From NCBI RefSeq assembly GCF_002022685.1, contig NZ_CP019789.1, positions 620,001 to 684,000 of the forward strand: a stretch of 64,000 bases of DNA, given 5' to 3'. Both the position numbers and the translations under genes were made by a program. Below, one piece after another: positions 1-9,106 of the stretch. This DNA comes from Bartonella schoenbuchensis R1. GTDB lineage: Bacteria > Pseudomonadota > Alphaproteobacteria > Rhizobiales > Rhizobiaceae. The notes under the pieces were generated by a model that saw only the letters and a list, made by a program, of their open reading frames with translations, ran no database searches and had not been told where the DNA came from. How positions within the stretch are numbered: position 1 is the first letter of the stretch; each line of letters opens with the position of its first letter.

Positions 1-70
1 CTTAAAGTTTGCACTTGTAGTAGTTTTAAACCGGCTTGAGTGTATTTTTAATATTGATAGTGGATTGGCA

Positions 71-1570
71 ATGGAAATCGTTGATACTCGTACCCCTGAT
101 CCTAGGTGTTTTATTTCCGGAGCTACAGGCGATTGGGAAGTTATCATTGGCATGGAGGTCCATGCGCAGATTACATCAGATTCAAAACTTTTTTCGGGTG
201 CATCAACTAAATTTGGTGCTGAGCCAAACAATCATGTATCGTTTATTGATGCAGCTATGCCTGGTATGTTGCCTGTTATTAATCAAGAATGTGTTCGCCA
301 AGCTATTCGGACTGGTTTAGGGTTAAAGGCTAAAATTAATTTAAGATCTGTTTTTGATCGTAAAAACTATTTTTATCCAGACTTGCCACAAGGGTATCAA
401 ATTTCGCAATTTCAGTATCCGATTGTAGGGGAGGGGAAAGTCGTTGTCTCTGTTGGGCCAGATTCGAATGGTCAATTTGAAGATATTGAAATTGGAATTG
501 AGAGATTGCATCTTGAACAGGATGCAGGCAAATCCATGCATGATCAGCACCCAACAATGTCTTTTGTGGATCTTAATCGCTCTGGTGTAGCTCTTATGGA
601 AATTGTTTCCAAACCGGATATGCGTTCATCAGATGAAGCCAAAGCTTATATGACGAAATTACGCACTATTGTTCGTTATTTGGGTACTTGTGATGGTAAT
701 ATGGATGAAGGCTCCATGCGTGCGGATGTGAATGTATCAGTTCGCCGTCCTGGTGAGGTTTTTGGAACTCGTTGTGAAATTAAGAATGTTAATTCCATTC
801 GCTTTATTGGTCAGGCGATTGAATATGAAGCACGTCGTCAGATTGCGATTTTAGAAGATGGTGGTGTAATAGATCAGGAAACTCGACTTTTTGATGCCGC
901 TAAAGGTGAAACGCGATCTATGCGTTTAAAGGAAGAGGCGCATGATTATCGTTATTTTCCTGATCCAGATCTTTTGCCATTGGAGTTTGATCAAGCATTT
1001 GTCGATGCTTTAGCTGCAGAATTACCGGAATTTCCTGATGATATAAAACTACGCTTTATCAATGAGATGGGGTTGACTGCATATGATGCATCCATTCTTG
1101 TAACAGAAAAAGCAATTGCTGATTATTTTGAAGAAGTAGCGCGTGGACGTGATGGAAAAATAGTTGCCAATTGGGTGATTAATGACCTTTTAGGTGCTTT
1201 GAACAAAGATAATCGTGAAATTGAAGATACGCCAGTTACTCCAGATCAATTAGGGGCGATTATTGATCTTATTAAAGAGGGGGTTATTTCTGGAAAAATT
1301 GCTAAAGATTTATTTGAGATTATCTGGAATGAAGGTGGAGATCCACGTCAAGTTGTAGAAGAGCGTGGCATGAAACAAGTGACGGATACAGAAGTTATTA
1401 AGGGCGTTGTTGATGAAATTATTGCCAATAACTCTGATAAGGTTGCTCAAGCAAGGGAAAAGCCCGCTTTAATTGGTTGGTTTGTTGGACAAGTTATGAA
1501 GGCAACAGGAGGCAAAGCAAATCCTCAGGCTGTCAATGAATTGGTTAAAACGAAACTAAAAATAGATTAG
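71..1570 (+). CDS. gatB: Aspartyl/glutamyl-tRNA(Asn/Gln) amidotransferase subunit B
   Basis: GatB is the tRNA-binding and kinase subunit of the GatCAB amidotransferase, which converts Glu-tRNA(Gln) (and Asp-tRNA(Asn)) to the amidated form in the cytoplasm. The protein is about 499 aa, the normal family length. The N-terminal part has the GatB signature [12 protein letters not shown] near residue 25, and [11 protein letters not shown] and [18 protein letters not shown] lie in the catalytic cradle. The C-terminal YqeY-like tail ends in the family-typical [10 protein letters not shown] chose ATG 71 because GTGGA at 60-64 is correctly spaced for it and [11 protein letters not shown] matches rhizobial starts; TTG 65 is an alternative. 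The presence of two GluRS-type genes later in the window fits an indirect Gln-tRNA route. No glnS is seen here. Confidence 0.96.
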   Translation: MEIVDTRTPDPRCFISGATGDWEVIIGMEVHAQITSDSKLFSGASTKFGAEPNNHVSFIDAAMPGMLPVINQECVRQAIRTGLGLKAKINLRSVFDRKNYFYPDLPQGYQISQFQYPIVGEGKVVVSVGPDSNGQFEDIEIGIERLHLEQDAGKSMHDQHPTMSFVDLNRSGVALMEIVSKPDMRSSDEAKAYMTKLRTIVRYLGTCDGNMDEGSMRADVNVSVRRPGEVFGTRCEIKNVNSIRFIGQAIEYEARRQIAILEDGGVIDQETRLFDAAKGETRSMRLKEEAHDYRYFPDPDLLPLEFDQAFVDALAAELPEFPDDIKLRFINEMGLTAYDASILVTEKAIADYFEEVARGRDGKIVANWVINDLLGALNKDNREIEDTPVTPDQLGAIIDLIKEGVISGKIAKDLFEIIWNEGGDPRQVVEERGMKQVTDTEVIKGVVDEIIANNSDKVAQAREKPALIGWFVGQVMKATGGKANPQAVNELVKTKLKID

Positions 1571-1766
1571 ATATTATAGGGTGGAGGAAAGTTTATCGAT
1601 ATGATATTTATTTGTGATATGAAGTATATGAAATAAGAATTCGTTTTTCAAAAGGGGGTACGATTAAGTTTTATGATAGTTTTTTTATTTTTTTGTAATT
1701 TCAGGCATCGTAACAATTTATTCTAAGGGGTAAGGTTATAGGTGTGCTAAAGAAGTGGAATCGGAA

Positions 1767-2162
1767 ATGGCTGGTTTTTTAAAACAAACCTTTACATGGT
1801 GGAATGGTAATACTATCAACACACGTTTTTTTACGTGGCTCAAAGGTAAGCGTGTAGGGGAAGATCAGTTAGGAAATGTTTATTATGAAGGTGGTTATCA
1901 TAAGGATGGTTATCCACGCCGTTGGGTGATTTATAAAGATTATTCTGAAGCCTCTAGCATTCCTCCAGGTTGGCATGGTTGGATTCATCATCGTTGTAAT
2001 ACACCACCTACGGAAGAAAATTATCAATCGCATGAATGGGAAAAGCCCCATATTTCAAACATGACAGGGACAAGCAAAGCTTATCGGCCAAAAGGTTCTA
2101 TTGGCTATAATGATGAACATATTGTTCGTAAGGATTATCATGCATGGTCACCTAAAAAATAA
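1767..2162 (+). CDS. NDUFA12-family NADH:ubiquinone oxidoreductase accessory subunit
   Basis: This 131-aa protein is homologous to NDUFA12 (B17.2), an accessory subunit of respiratory complex I found in mitochondria and alphaproteobacteria. Family hallmarks are visible: the N-terminal WWNGNTINTRFFTWLKG stretch, GEDQLGNVYYE, the RRWVIYK segment, and the PPGWHGWIHH block around residue 75. It has no signal peptide and probably sits on the cytoplasmic arm of complex I. GTG 1755 would add four residues (MESE), but ATG 1767 gives the usual MxxFLKQ start. The complex I operon is not in this window, so the gene is unlinked here. It is followed closely by a DUF2155 gene, an order I recall from rhizobial genomes. 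Confidence 0.9.
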   Translation: MAGFLKQTFTWWNGNTINTRFFTWLKGKRVGEDQLGNVYYEGGYHKDGYPRRWVIYKDYSEASSIPPGWHGWIHHRCNTPPTEENYQSHEWEKPHISNMTGTSKAYRPKGSIGYNDEHIVRKDYHAWSPKK

Positions 2163-2245
2163 AGTATTTTTTTTGTATGATGTGTTGTTTTTTAAATGTT
2201 GCACTATCTTATAGGTAGTTTTGTTAATGCAGTTGATTTAGTTTT

Positions 2246-2671
2246 ATGAAGTTTTTCCTACAGTTAGAAGTAAGACGTCTTTTTTGTGCTTATTTAATAG
2301 GAATTATAGTAATTTTGTCCTCCGTTAATGGTGTGCAAGCTGAACGTGTTAGCAATGCAGTTGTTGTTTTTGCAGGTCTTGATAAGATTACTGGCCGGAC
2401 CATTCGTTTTGAAGTTTCTATTGGTGAAGTTTATCAATATGGTGCTTTACGAGTAACACCGCGGGTGTGCTATACAAGTTCTGAAGGTGAACCAACTCGC
2501 ACTAACGGTTTTGTTGAAGTAGATGAAATAACATTAAATAAAGAAATGCGACGTATTTTTACAGGATGGATGTTTGCAGATAGTCCTGGTTTGAATGCTG
2601 TAGAGCACCCTATCTACGATATATGGTTAAAAGATTGCAAACAGAATTCTGATATTCCTTCAGTTCAATAA
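2246..2671 (+). CDS. DUF2155-domain periplasmic protein
   Basis: A 141-aa conserved alphaproteobacterial protein of unknown function. The N terminus (residues 1-32) is a clear signal peptide: basic start, hydrophobic core LIGIIVILSSVNG, and an Ala-x-Ala-like site near VQAE. The mature part matches DUF2155: AVVVFAGLDKITGRT, a LRVTPRVCYTSSEGEPTRTNGFVEVDE block and the terminal W(M)FADSPGLNAVEHPIYDIWL. The two cysteines (VCY and the DCK near the end) could form a disulfide in the periplasm. It lies 83 bases after the NDUFA12-like gene and may be cotranscribed with it. No function should be inferred beyond an envelope location. Confidence 0.85.
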   Translation: MKFFLQLEVRRLFCAYLIGIIVILSSVNGVQAERVSNAVVVFAGLDKITGRTIRFEVSIGEVYQYGALRVTPRVCYTSSEGEPTRTNGFVEVDEITLNKEMRRIFTGWMFADSPGLNAVEHPIYDIWLKDCKQNSDIPSVQ

Positions 2672-2774
2672 TTTAAATAATTTCTTTGTTTTTTGTGGGT
2701 ATTTTTATATAAGCTTGGCGCAAGAATAGTTTTCTAAACTGTAATAATCAGATTGTGAAATTACAGGTTCTCTT

Positions 2775-3296
2775 ATGTTCTCACCTTTGCGTTTAACAAG
2801 CAGATTATTTACTTTCGTATTTATAATTGTGTTAGCGGGGTGTCAGTTTTCAAGTCAGCCAACTACCAAGCATAATGATTATACGCGAGTTACAGAGATC
2901 AGTTCTGAAGTTTTTTATTATACCGATAACCCTTTAATTCTACTTGAAATGCGAGCTAAATGGATAAGCAATCAAGGTTATGTTGTTGATATCGTAACAA
3001 CTTCGATTGCTTTAGATAATCTTGATTTAAATTTAGCATGGTCACAAAATCGCAATTATAGGTATGTTTCAGGTGGAAAATCGTCACTAGTATGCGTCGT
3101 TGGTTGTACGGTATCTGAAAAGGGGCGTTTATTTATTCCTGAAGATGAATTCCGTACATATGCACATACAGGCTTCACATTTAAATTAATAGGGCGTAGC
3201 AATTCTATAGATGGTTTTCTTAATGCTCGTGCTTTTCAGCGTGTTTTGTATAAGATGCAAACATTACCACAGATGCAAACATTATCACGTAGATAA
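2775..3296 (+). CDS. Putative lipoprotein, Bartonella-type hypothetical
   Basis: A 173-aa protein with a bacterial lipoprotein signal: hydrophobic LFTFVFIIV followed by the lipobox LAGC, with the lipidated Cys at residue 23. The mature region has no domain I recognise. It contains a VCVVGC pair of cysteines (about residues 112-116) and a FTFKLIGRSNSIDG stretch, and the C terminus has a short near-repeat (MQTLPQMQTLSRR). The role is unknown; attachment to the inner face of the outer membrane or to the inner membrane is inferred from the lipobox. It follows the DUF2155 gene in the same direction after about 100 bases. Confidence 0.7.
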   Translation: MFSPLRLTSRLFTFVFIIVLAGCQFSSQPTTKHNDYTRVTEISSEVFYYTDNPLILLEMRAKWISNQGYVVDIVTTSIALDNLDLNLAWSQNRNYRYVSGGKSSLVCVVGCTVSEKGRLFIPEDEFRTYAHTGFTFKLIGRSNSIDGFLNARAFQRVLYKMQTLPQMQTLSRR

Positions 3297-3417
3297 TATT
3301 TGGCATTTAGAATGCACACTAGAAGAATACAAAGCTTAGTTTTTCATTTATAATAGTTGATATATTTGGGTTTTGCAAAGTACTATTGATTTATAAATAA
3401 GATGGGGATTTTAAAAA

Positions 3418-4155
3418 ATGTGGGATTTTGTTCCTCAACATAATAACTCTCCGTTATTATCAAAACAACTTAAAGAACCATTATTCAATGTTCCATTTAT
3501 TATAATTGTTTTGATAGCGTTTTGTTTTTTCGGTTATATTATTCCTCAATATTTCCTTTCTGATCAGCTATATATGAGAAGTCTTATTCTTTTTTCGTTT
3601 ATACCTGTGTTTTTTCAAGCTGAGCCTTTAATGTTTTGCTACACCATTGTTAGTTACTCATTCATGCATGGCAGTTTTGGGCATATTGCTATGAACATGG
3701 TTTGGCTTTTAGTTTTTGGGTCTCCTTTAGCAAAGCATTTCGGTAATTTACGTTTTTTGCTTTTTTGGATGTTAACAGCAGGTATTTCTGCGTTGACCTA
3801 TTTTATTTTTCATCAAGATAGTATGGTACCACTTGTTGGGGCTTCTGGCGCAATTTCTGGAATGATGGGCGCTATTGCGCGTTATGGTTTTTTTATTGTC
3901 TTTAATTCCAATATACACAATGAGAGATTTTTAGGTCCTGTTTGGCCTATCAAGAAAGCACTTCGTTCAAAGACTGTTCTTGTTTATATTGGTATGTGGC
4001 TTATAATTAACTGTCTCACAGGTATATTTCCATATCTATTTGGAGACAGTGATATTTTAATAGCATGGGAAGCTCATGTTGGTGGACTTATTTCAGGTTT
4101 TATATTGATTAGTTTTTTTGATAGTCCATGGAAAAAATCAAAAATTAATGTTTAA
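3418..4155 (+). CDS. Rhomboid-family intramembrane serine protease
   Basis: A 245-aa polytopic membrane protein of the rhomboid family. The N-terminal segment around residues 25-45 is the first membrane helix. The HGSFGHIAMNMVWLLVFG segment holds the family's conserved His/Asn residues in helix 2. The serine motif GASGAISG lies at about residues 141-148 and gives the nucleophile. EAHVGGLISGF near residue 222 supplies the catalytic His of the Ser-His dyad. The last helix is followed by a short basic tail. Rhomboids cut transmembrane substrates within the bilayer; the substrate here is unknown. The 3' end overlaps convergent rlmB by 11 bases, so the two genes share a termination region. Confidence 0.9.
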   Translation: MWDFVPQHNNSPLLSKQLKEPLFNVPFIIIVLIAFCFFGYIIPQYFLSDQLYMRSLILFSFIPVFFQAEPLMFCYTIVSYSFMHGSFGHIAMNMVWLLVFGSPLAKHFGNLRFLLFWMLTAGISALTYFIFHQDSMVPLVGASGAISGMMGAIARYGFFIVFNSNIHNERFLGPVWPIKKALRSKTVLVYIGMWLIINCLTGIFPYLFGDSDILIAWEAHVGGLISGFILISFFDSPWKKSKINV

Positions 4156-4975
4156 GATAATTATGAGCCGCATAAAGTGCTATTGCTGCTGCATTCGATA
4201 CATTTAATGATTTAATATCTCCAGGTATATTAAGGCGTGCTAATGAGTGAACAGTCTCGCGTGTTTTCTTGCGCAAACCTTTGCCTTCTGCTCCTAGGAT
4301 AAGAGCAATTTTTTTACCTGTTAATGCTGTCTCTAAAGGCAATTCACCTTCTGAATCAAGCCCAAGGCTATTAAAACCTGCTTGATGAATCTCTTTAAGT
4401 GCTTCAGCAAGGTTTCGTACGGTAATGTAATCGATAAGCTCTAAAGCTCCAGAAGCTGCTTTGGCAAGCACACCGCTTTCTTGTGGTGAATGACGATAAG
4501 TGGTGATAATTGCTCCAGCTTTAAATGCAACTGCAGAACGCATAATAGCGCCAACATTATGTGGATCGGTAATTTGATCCATTACAATGATAAGGTTAGT
4601 ATTTGTAAGTTCAGATAAATGTCGTGGTTTTAGAACTTCAGTTTCTAAGACAACACCTTGATGAACTGCGTCTTTTCCAACAAGCGTATCAAGTTTTTTA
4701 GGTGGGTATAGTTTTAAAGGACAAGGCACGTCTGATTCGGTTATATTTAATCGTTTTAAGGCATTGGGTGTAGCATAGAGATGATTGAAAACTCTCTTGG
4801 GATTTTTAAGTGCTTCTTTAACTGAATGGATACCATAAAGGTAAACTGTACCTTGTATTAATGGAGCAGATCGGTGCTTTAGGTGTGTTGAAGACACACG
4901 AGTGGCGCTTTTTATATCGCGATATTGGCGACGAGGATGAGGAAAATAAGAATTTTTAGATATTTTTTCTTTCAT
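4145..4975 (-). CDS. rlmB: 23S rRNA (guanosine-2'-O)-methyltransferase RlmB
   Basis: This SPOUT-class (TrmH family) methyltransferase is expected to methylate the 2'-O of G2251 in 23S rRNA (E. coli numbering). The 276-aa protein has a basic N-terminal extension of about 40 residues, then the substrate-binding domain starting LYGIHSVKEALKNP. The SPOUT domain carries three motifs: DQITDPHNVGAIMRSA (motif 1), ILGAEGKGLR (motif 2) and IPGDIKSLNVSNAAAIALY (motif 3, trefoil knot). The gene is transcribed away from the tRNA-Tyr/tRNA-Gly/tuf unit. Its 3' end runs 11 bases into the rhomboid gene. Confidence 0.93.
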   Translation of the reverse strand: MKEKISKNSYFPHPRRQYRDIKSATRVSSTHLKHRSAPLIQGTVYLYGIHSVKEALKNPKRVFNHLYATPNALKRLNITESDVPCPLKLYPPKKLDTLVGKDAVHQGVVLETEVLKPRHLSELTNTNLIIVMDQITDPHNVGAIMRSAVAFKAGAIITTYRHSPQESGVLAKAASGALELIDYITVRNLAEALKEIHQAGFNSLGLDSEGELPLETALTGKKIALILGAEGKGLRKKTRETVHSLARLNIPGDIKSLNVSNAAAIALYAAHNYLKH

Positions 4976-5118
4976 ATTTTTCTTATAGCGTGTTCAAAGT
5001 AAATGTAGTAGAAAAAACATAAAGTTTAAAAAATTAGTAGGAAATTTGTACAGAACCGTATTTATTCTGTTGACAGATACGCTAGTAATCGTCATAACCG
5101 CCCCGCGGCCAGTTTGAA

Positions 5119-5147
5119 TTGAATAAGAGAAAATTGGTTGCTATAAT
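5119..5147 (+). promoter_or_regulatory. Sigma-70-type promoter for the tRNA-Tyr/tRNA-Gly/tuf unit
   Basis: The -35 hexamer TTGAAT (5119-5124) is separated by exactly 17 bases from a perfect -10 hexamer TATAAT (5142-5147). Transcription would start near 5154, about 26 bases before tRNA-Tyr. The GC-rich CCCCGCGGCC just upstream may be a boundary element. The position before stable RNA genes, away from rlmB, supports a strong housekeeping promoter. Confidence 0.7.
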
Positions 5148-5179
5148 GCCTTATCGCGCAACTTTACCGATGATGGAAT

Positions 5180-5263
5180 GGAGGGGTGCCCGAGTGGTTA
5201 AAGGGGGCGGACTGTAAATCCGTTGCGTATGCTACGTTGGTTCGAATCCAACCCCCTCCACCA
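5180..5263 (+). tRNA. tRNA-Tyr (GTA)
   Basis: A class II tRNA with a long variable arm. The acceptor stem GGAGGGG (5180-5186) pairs with CCCCTCC (5253-5259), the discriminator is A5260 and CCA is encoded (5261-5263). The anticodon loop CTGTAAA places GTA at 5214-5216. The T arm contains GTTCGAATC. It is immediately followed by tRNA-Gly and then tuf, the tRNA-tuf arrangement common in Proteobacteria. Confidence 0.97.
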
Positions 5264-5289
5264 TTCATTTTAGTAAAGTCGGTGTATGG

Positions 5290-5363
5290 GCGGGTATAGC
5301 TCAATGGTAGAGCAGCAGCCTTCCAAGCTGAATATGCGGGTTCGATTCCCGCTACCCGCTCCA
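5290..5363 (+). tRNA. tRNA-Gly (TCC)
   Basis: The acceptor stem GCGGGTA (5290-5296) pairs with TACCCGC (5353-5359), followed by discriminator T5360 and encoded CCA (5361-5363). The anticodon loop CTTCCAA gives TCC at 5322-5324, reading GGA/GGG codons. The gene lies 26 bases after tRNA-Tyr and is probably cotranscribed with it. Confidence 0.97.
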
Positions 5364-5537
5364 AATAGTTGTTAGTGGTTAGGCGAATAACTATGATGGG
5401 AGTATGCTTTCATCATAATAAATGAGGCGAATATTTTCGTCTTAAAGTTGTAGTAATCGGCTTGATATATCAGGTCGATGGGATTCACTTCTAAAGGCCT
5501 GTTTTTCAGGTACGGAAAAGACAAGAGAACGACTGCG

Positions 5538-6713
5538 ATGGCAAAGAGCAAATTTGAACGTACGAAGCCGCATGTTAATATAGGAACGATAGGTCACGTT
5601 GACCATGGTAAGACGTCATTAACAGCTGCGATTACGAAATATTTTGGTGAATTTAAAGCGTATGACCAAATTGATGCGGCGCCTGAGGAGCGTGCTCGTG
5701 GAATTACCATTTCAACAGCGCATGTTGAATATGAGACAGAGCAACGTCACTATGCGCATGTTGATTGTCCAGGCCATGCGGATTATGTGAAGAACATGAT
5801 CACAGGTGCTGCACAAATGGATGGGGCGATTTTGGTTGTTTCAGCAGCTGATGGCCCGATGCCTCAGACACGTGAGCATATTTTGTTAGCACGTCAGGTT
5901 GGTGTTCCTGCGATTGTAGTTTTTTTAAATAAGGTTGATCAGGTTGATGATGCTGAGCTTTTAGAGCTTGTTGAGCTTGAAGTTCGTGAGCTTCTTTCGA
6001 AATATGACTTCCCTGGTGATGATATACCGATAATTAAGGGTTCTGCGTTAGCAGCTCTTGAGGATTCAGATAAAAGTATAGGTGAAGATGCAGTTCGTCG
6101 TTTGATGAATGAGGTTGATAATTATATCCCAACGCCTGAGCGTCCGGTTGATCAACCATTTTTGATGCCTATAGAAGATGTTTTTTCGATTTCTGGACGT
6201 GGAACGGTTGTAACGGGTCGTGTTGAGCGTGGAATTATTAAAGTTGGTGAAGAAATCGAGATTATAGGTATTCGCCCGACTTCTAAGACGACGGTTACAG
6301 GTGTTGAAATGTTCCGTAAGCTTTTAGATCAAGGTCAGGCAGGTGATAATATTGGTGCATTGCTTCGTGGTATTGATCGTGAAGGTATTGAGCGTGGACA
6401 AGTTTTGGCGAAGCCTGGTTCTGTTACGCCGCATACCAAGTTTAAAGCTGAGGCTTATATTTTGACGAAAGATGAAGGGGGTCGTCATACACCGTTTTTC
6501 ACGAATTATCGTCCACAGTTTTATTTCCGCACCACGGATGTGACAGGAATTGTTACGCTTCCGGAAGGTACGGAAATGGTTATGCCGGGTGATAATGTTG
6601 CAATGGATGTTTCTTTGATTGTTCCGATTGCAATGGAAGAGAAGCTTCGTTTCGCTATCCGTGAAGGGGGGCGTACTGTCGGAGCTGGTATCGTTTCTAA
6701 GATTATTGAATAA
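5538..6713 (+). CDS. tuf: Translation elongation factor Tu
   Basis: EF-Tu carries aminoacyl-tRNA to the ribosomal A site as a GTP complex. The reading frame is open from 5478, but ATG 5538 gives the standard [12 protein letters not shown] start and the usual 391 aa. GTPase motifs are intact: GHVDHGKT (P-loop, residues 18-25), the RGITIS switch I, DCPGH (switch II) and NKVD. Domains 2 and 3 follow, with [13 protein letters not shown] and the C-terminal [18 protein letters not shown]. It sits between tRNA-Gly and tRNA-Trp upstream of secE, the usual site of one of two tuf copies in this group. The second copy would be in the str operon, outside this window. Confidence 0.97.
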   Translation: MAKSKFERTKPHVNIGTIGHVDHGKTSLTAAITKYFGEFKAYDQIDAAPEERARGITISTAHVEYETEQRHYAHVDCPGHADYVKNMITGAAQMDGAILVVSAADGPMPQTREHILLARQVGVPAIVVFLNKVDQVDDAELLELVELEVRELLSKYDFPGDDIPIIKGSALAALEDSDKSIGEDAVRRLMNEVDNYIPTPERPVDQPFLMPIEDVFSISGRGTVVTGRVERGIIKVGEEIEIIGIRPTSKTTVTGVEMFRKLLDQGQAGDNIGALLRGIDREGIERGQVLAKPGSVTPHTKFKAEAYILTKDEGGRHTPFFTNYRPQFYFRTTDVTGIVTLPEGTEMVMPGDNVAMDVSLIVPIAMEEKLRFAIREGGRTVGAGIVSKIIE

Positions 6714-6760
6714 TATCAATAAATTATGTGAAGGCTTTGAAGGAAGGGGCTTCAAAGATT

Positions 6761-6836
<76 letters not shown>

Positions 6837-6867
6837 TGTAGTTATAGTTTTTAATCACATTGTTGGT

Positions 6868-6907
6868 GAAGGAGGTTTTTTTTTGAACTTCCTTCTTGCT
6901 TTTTTTT
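6868..6907 (+). terminator. Rho-independent terminator after tRNA-Trp
   Basis: The stem GAAGGAGGTT (6868-6877) pairs with AACTTCCTTC (6886-6895) with one G-T pair around a T-rich loop. It is followed by TTGC and a seven-T tract. It would end the tuf/tRNA-Trp transcript and separate it from secE-nusG. Confidence 0.75.
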
Positions 6908-7056
6908 ATACAGGGCTTGTTTTTTTGTGTATGAATCGGTATTGAGTAAATAAAATAGAAAAGACTGCGTAAAGTTGATTATGGCTTTTCAGGTTTTTAT
7001 TGTATGTGTTTTGTTGTATGATTTACGGTAAGTTTAGAAAGAATGTAGTGTAACTT

Positions 7057-7272
7057 ATGGCGTCTAAAACCAATCCCATTACTTTTTTTAAGCAGGTTTT
7101 TGCGGAAACAGCTAAAGTAAAATGGCCTACGCGGCGTGAAACAGTAGTCTCTACTGTTATAGTATTGGTGTTGGCGGCGTTTGCTTCGATTTTCTTTTTT
7201 GTTGTGGATCAGGTTATAAATTTTGGTGTGTGGCAAGGTATTGATCTTCTAAAGTACCTTTTTGGTCGATAG
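7057..7272 (+). CDS. secE: Preprotein translocase subunit SecE
   Basis: SecE is the small essential clamp subunit of the SecYEG channel in the inner membrane. This 71-aa form is the short single-span type typical of alphaproteobacteria. Residues 1-30 hold the conserved amphipathic FFKQVFAETAKVKWPTRRET motif, followed by one transmembrane helix (about residues 31-51, VSTVIVLVLAAFASIFFFVV). The stop codon overlaps the start region of nusG, so the two genes are translationally close, as is usual for secE-nusG. Confidence 0.95.
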   Translation: MASKTNPITFFKQVFAETAKVKWPTRRETVVSTVIVLVLAAFASIFFFVVDQVINFGVWQGIDLLKYLFGR

Positions 7273-7283
7273 TGCAAGGAAGT

Positions 7284-7820
7284 GTGACTGTGGCTGCTCG
7301 TTGGTATATTGTTCAAGCGTATTCAAACTTTGAAAAAAAAGTAGCGGAAGCTATTGAAAAAGAAGCAAAACAAAAAGGGCTTGATCATTTATTTGAAAAG
7401 ATTTTTGTTCCAACTGAGCGTGTTGTTGAGGTTCGTCGGGGTCGTAGGGTTGATTCTGAGCGTAAATTTTTTCCGGGTTATGTTTTGGTTTGTGCCGAAT
7501 TAACAGATGAGGTTTATCACCTCATTAAAAATACTCCTAAAGTAACAGGTTTTCTGGGTTCGGATGCACGGCCTGTTCCTATTTCTGATCGGGAGATTGA
7601 GCATATTCTTAAACAGGTACAAGAAGGTGTTGAGTCTCCTAAATCTTCCATTTTGTTTGAGGTTGGTGAGCAGGTCCGGGTAGCTGATGGGCCTTTTGTT
7701 TCGTTTAATGGTATTGTTCAAGAGGTTGAAGAAGAGCGCTCTCGTCTTAAGGTTGAGGTGATAATTTTTGGGCGTCCTACACCTGTTGATTTAGAATTTA
7801 GTCAGGTTGAAAAGCTCTGA
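7284..7820 (+). CDS. nusG: Transcription termination/antitermination protein NusG
   Basis: NusG binds RNA polymerase through its NGN domain and couples it to Rho or to ribosomal protein S10 through its KOW domain. The NGN domain is evident (RWYIVQAYSNFEKKVAEAIE, then KFFPGYVLV near residue 70). The C-terminal KOW motif reads VRVADGPFVSFNGIVQEVEEERSRLKV. The frame opens at GTG 7272 inside the secE stop. GTG 7284 (MTVAARWY, 178 aa) is better spaced from the AGGA at 7277, and GTG 7290 is also possible. A hairpin follows before rplK. Confidence 0.94.
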   Translation: MTVAARWYIVQAYSNFEKKVAEAIEKEAKQKGLDHLFEKIFVPTERVVEVRRGRRVDSERKFFPGYVLVCAELTDEVYHLIKNTPKVTGFLGSDARPVPISDREIEHILKQVQEGVESPKSSILFEVGEQVRVADGPFVSFNGIVQEVEEERSRLKVEVIIFGRPTPVDLEFSQVEKL

Positions 7821-7826
7821 TTGAAC

Positions 7827-7851
7827 TTAAAGTGATGTTTGATCGCTTTAA
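7827..7851 (+). other. Intercistronic hairpin between nusG and rplK
   Basis: TTAAAGTGAT (7827-7836) pairs with ATCGCTTTAA (7842-7851) around a five-base loop, with one T-G pair. No T tract follows, so it is more likely a processing or stability element than a complete terminator. Confidence 0.45.
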
Positions 7852-7974
7852 AAATAATAGGTAGAAGGTGATTTTATGGTTTTTGCCGGCTTAATGATCC
7901 GAACTACCCAACTGCAGCGGGTATTCTGTGTGATGAATTGCCAGTTTACCAGTTTAAATTAAAGGCAGATTATT
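7852..7974 (+). promoter_or_regulatory. rplKA leader, candidate L1 autoregulatory region
   Basis: This 123-base untranslated stretch precedes rplK. It contains a small hairpin, TACCC (7905-7909) with GGGTA (7919-7923), and ends with the SD-like AAAGGCAG before ATG 7975. In well-studied bacteria ribosomal protein L1 represses the L11-L1 operon by binding a leader that mimics its 23S rRNA site. Only position and potential structure are seen here; a specific L1 site is inference. Confidence 0.35.
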
Positions 7975-8403
7975 ATGGCAAAAAAAAATGCAGGGCAGCT
8001 AAAATTGCAGGTTCCAGCGGGGGCGGCTAGTCCTTCTCCTCCAATTGGACCTGCTCTTGGTCAGCGTGGTATCAATATTATGGAATTCTGTAAGGCGTTT
8101 AATGCGGCTACGCAGGAAATGGAAAAGGGGGCTCCGATTCCAGTAATTATTACTTATTATCAAGATAAGTCTTTTACGTTTTCTCTAAAAACTCCTCCTG
8201 TATCATTTTTCTTGAAGAAAGAGGCAAATTTGAAATCTGGTTCAAAAGAGCCTGGTAAGGTATCTGCAGGGACTATTTCTCGTGATAAGATTCACTTGAT
8301 TGCGGAAGCAAAAATGAAAGATCTTAATGCAAATGACATTGAAGCGGCGATGCGTATGGTTGAAGGTTCTGCTCGCTCGATGGGTTTAGAAGTCGTAGGC
8401 TAA
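7975..8403 (+). CDS. rplK: 50S ribosomal protein L11
   Basis: L11 forms the base of the GTPase-associated stalk on the large subunit. The 142-aa protein shows the L11 N-terminal signature ([23 protein letters not shown]) with its conserved prolines. The C-terminal rRNA-binding domain contains the [13 protein letters not shown] segment and ends in [19 protein letters not shown]. It is five bases upstream of rplA, forming the L11 operon. Confidence 0.97.
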   Translation: MAKKNAGQLKLQVPAGAASPSPPIGPALGQRGINIMEFCKAFNAATQEMEKGAPIPVIITYYQDKSFTFSLKTPPVSFFLKKEANLKSGSKEPGKVSAGTISRDKIHLIAEAKMKDLNANDIEAAMRMVEGSARSMGLEVVG

Positions 8404-8407
8404 TGTT

Positions 8408-9106
8408 ATGGTAAAAGTAGCAAAGAGAATAAAAAAAATTCGTGAAGGTATTGATTTTGATAAACTCTATGCCTTAACAGATGCTGTTTCAATGGTTAAA
8501 GAGCGTGCGATTGCTAAGTTCGATGAAACAATTGAGATTTCGATGAACTTAGGTGTTGATCCTCGTCATGCGGATCAAATGGTTAGAGGTGTTGCTCATT
8601 TACCTAATGGGACAGGAAGAAATATCCGTGTTGCTGTTTTTGCACGTGGTGACAAGGCTGAAGAAGCTAAGGCTGCTGGTGCTGATATTGTAGGTGCTGA
8701 AGATTTATTTGAGACTATTAATGCTGGGGTTATTGACTTTGATCGTTGTATTGCAACGCCAGATATGATGCCTCTTGTTGGTCGTCTTGGTAAAGTTCTT
8801 GGTCCGCGGAGTTTGATGCCAAATCCAAAGGTTGGTACTGTAACGCTTGATGTTGCTGCTGCTGTTAAAGCTTCTAAAGGTGGTGCTGTTGAGTTTCGTG
8901 TTGAAAAAGCTGGTATTGTACATGCTGGTATTGGTAAGGCTTCTTTTGGGGTTGATCAAATCGTGGAAAATATTAAAGCTTTCGCTGATACAGTTACTAA
9001 AGCTAAGCCGCAAGGTGCAAAAGGTGAATATATTAAGCGAGTTGCAGTTTCTTCAACAATGGGAGTTGGGGTTAAGATTGATCCTGCAACAGTTTGTGCA
9101 GAGTAG
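8408..9106 (+). CDS. rplA: 50S ribosomal protein L1
   Basis: L1 builds the mobile L1 stalk next to the ribosomal E site and in many bacteria represses its own operon. The 232-aa length is typical. Visible landmarks are the [22 protein letters not shown] domain I motif, the [16 protein letters not shown] signature in the middle, and the GKASFG...NIKAF segment near the C terminus. The start codon follows the rplK stop after four bases, so the two genes are almost certainly translated from one mRNA. Confidence 0.97.
   Translation: MVKVAKRIKKIREGIDFDKLYALTDAVSMVKERAIAKFDETIEISMNLGVDPRHADQMVRGVAHLPNGTGRNIRVAVFARGDKAEEAKAAGADIVGAEDLFETINAGVIDFDRCIATPDMMPLVGRLGKVLGPRSLMPNPKVGTVTLDVAAAVKASKGGAVEFRVEKAGIVHAGIGKASFGVDQIVENIKAFADTVTKAKPQGAKGEYIKRVAVSSTMGVGVKIDPATVCAE

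Noticed and set aside
5164-5364. A 66-codon minus-strand frame across tRNA-Tyr and tRNA-Gly
   Set aside because: It is the antisense of two tRNA genes. Such frames (RVAGIEPA-like) are a well-known false annotation.
6324-6755. A 143-codon minus-strand frame over the end of tuf
   Set aside because: It is antisense to a clearly conserved gene, has no ribosome-binding site and has shadow-like composition.
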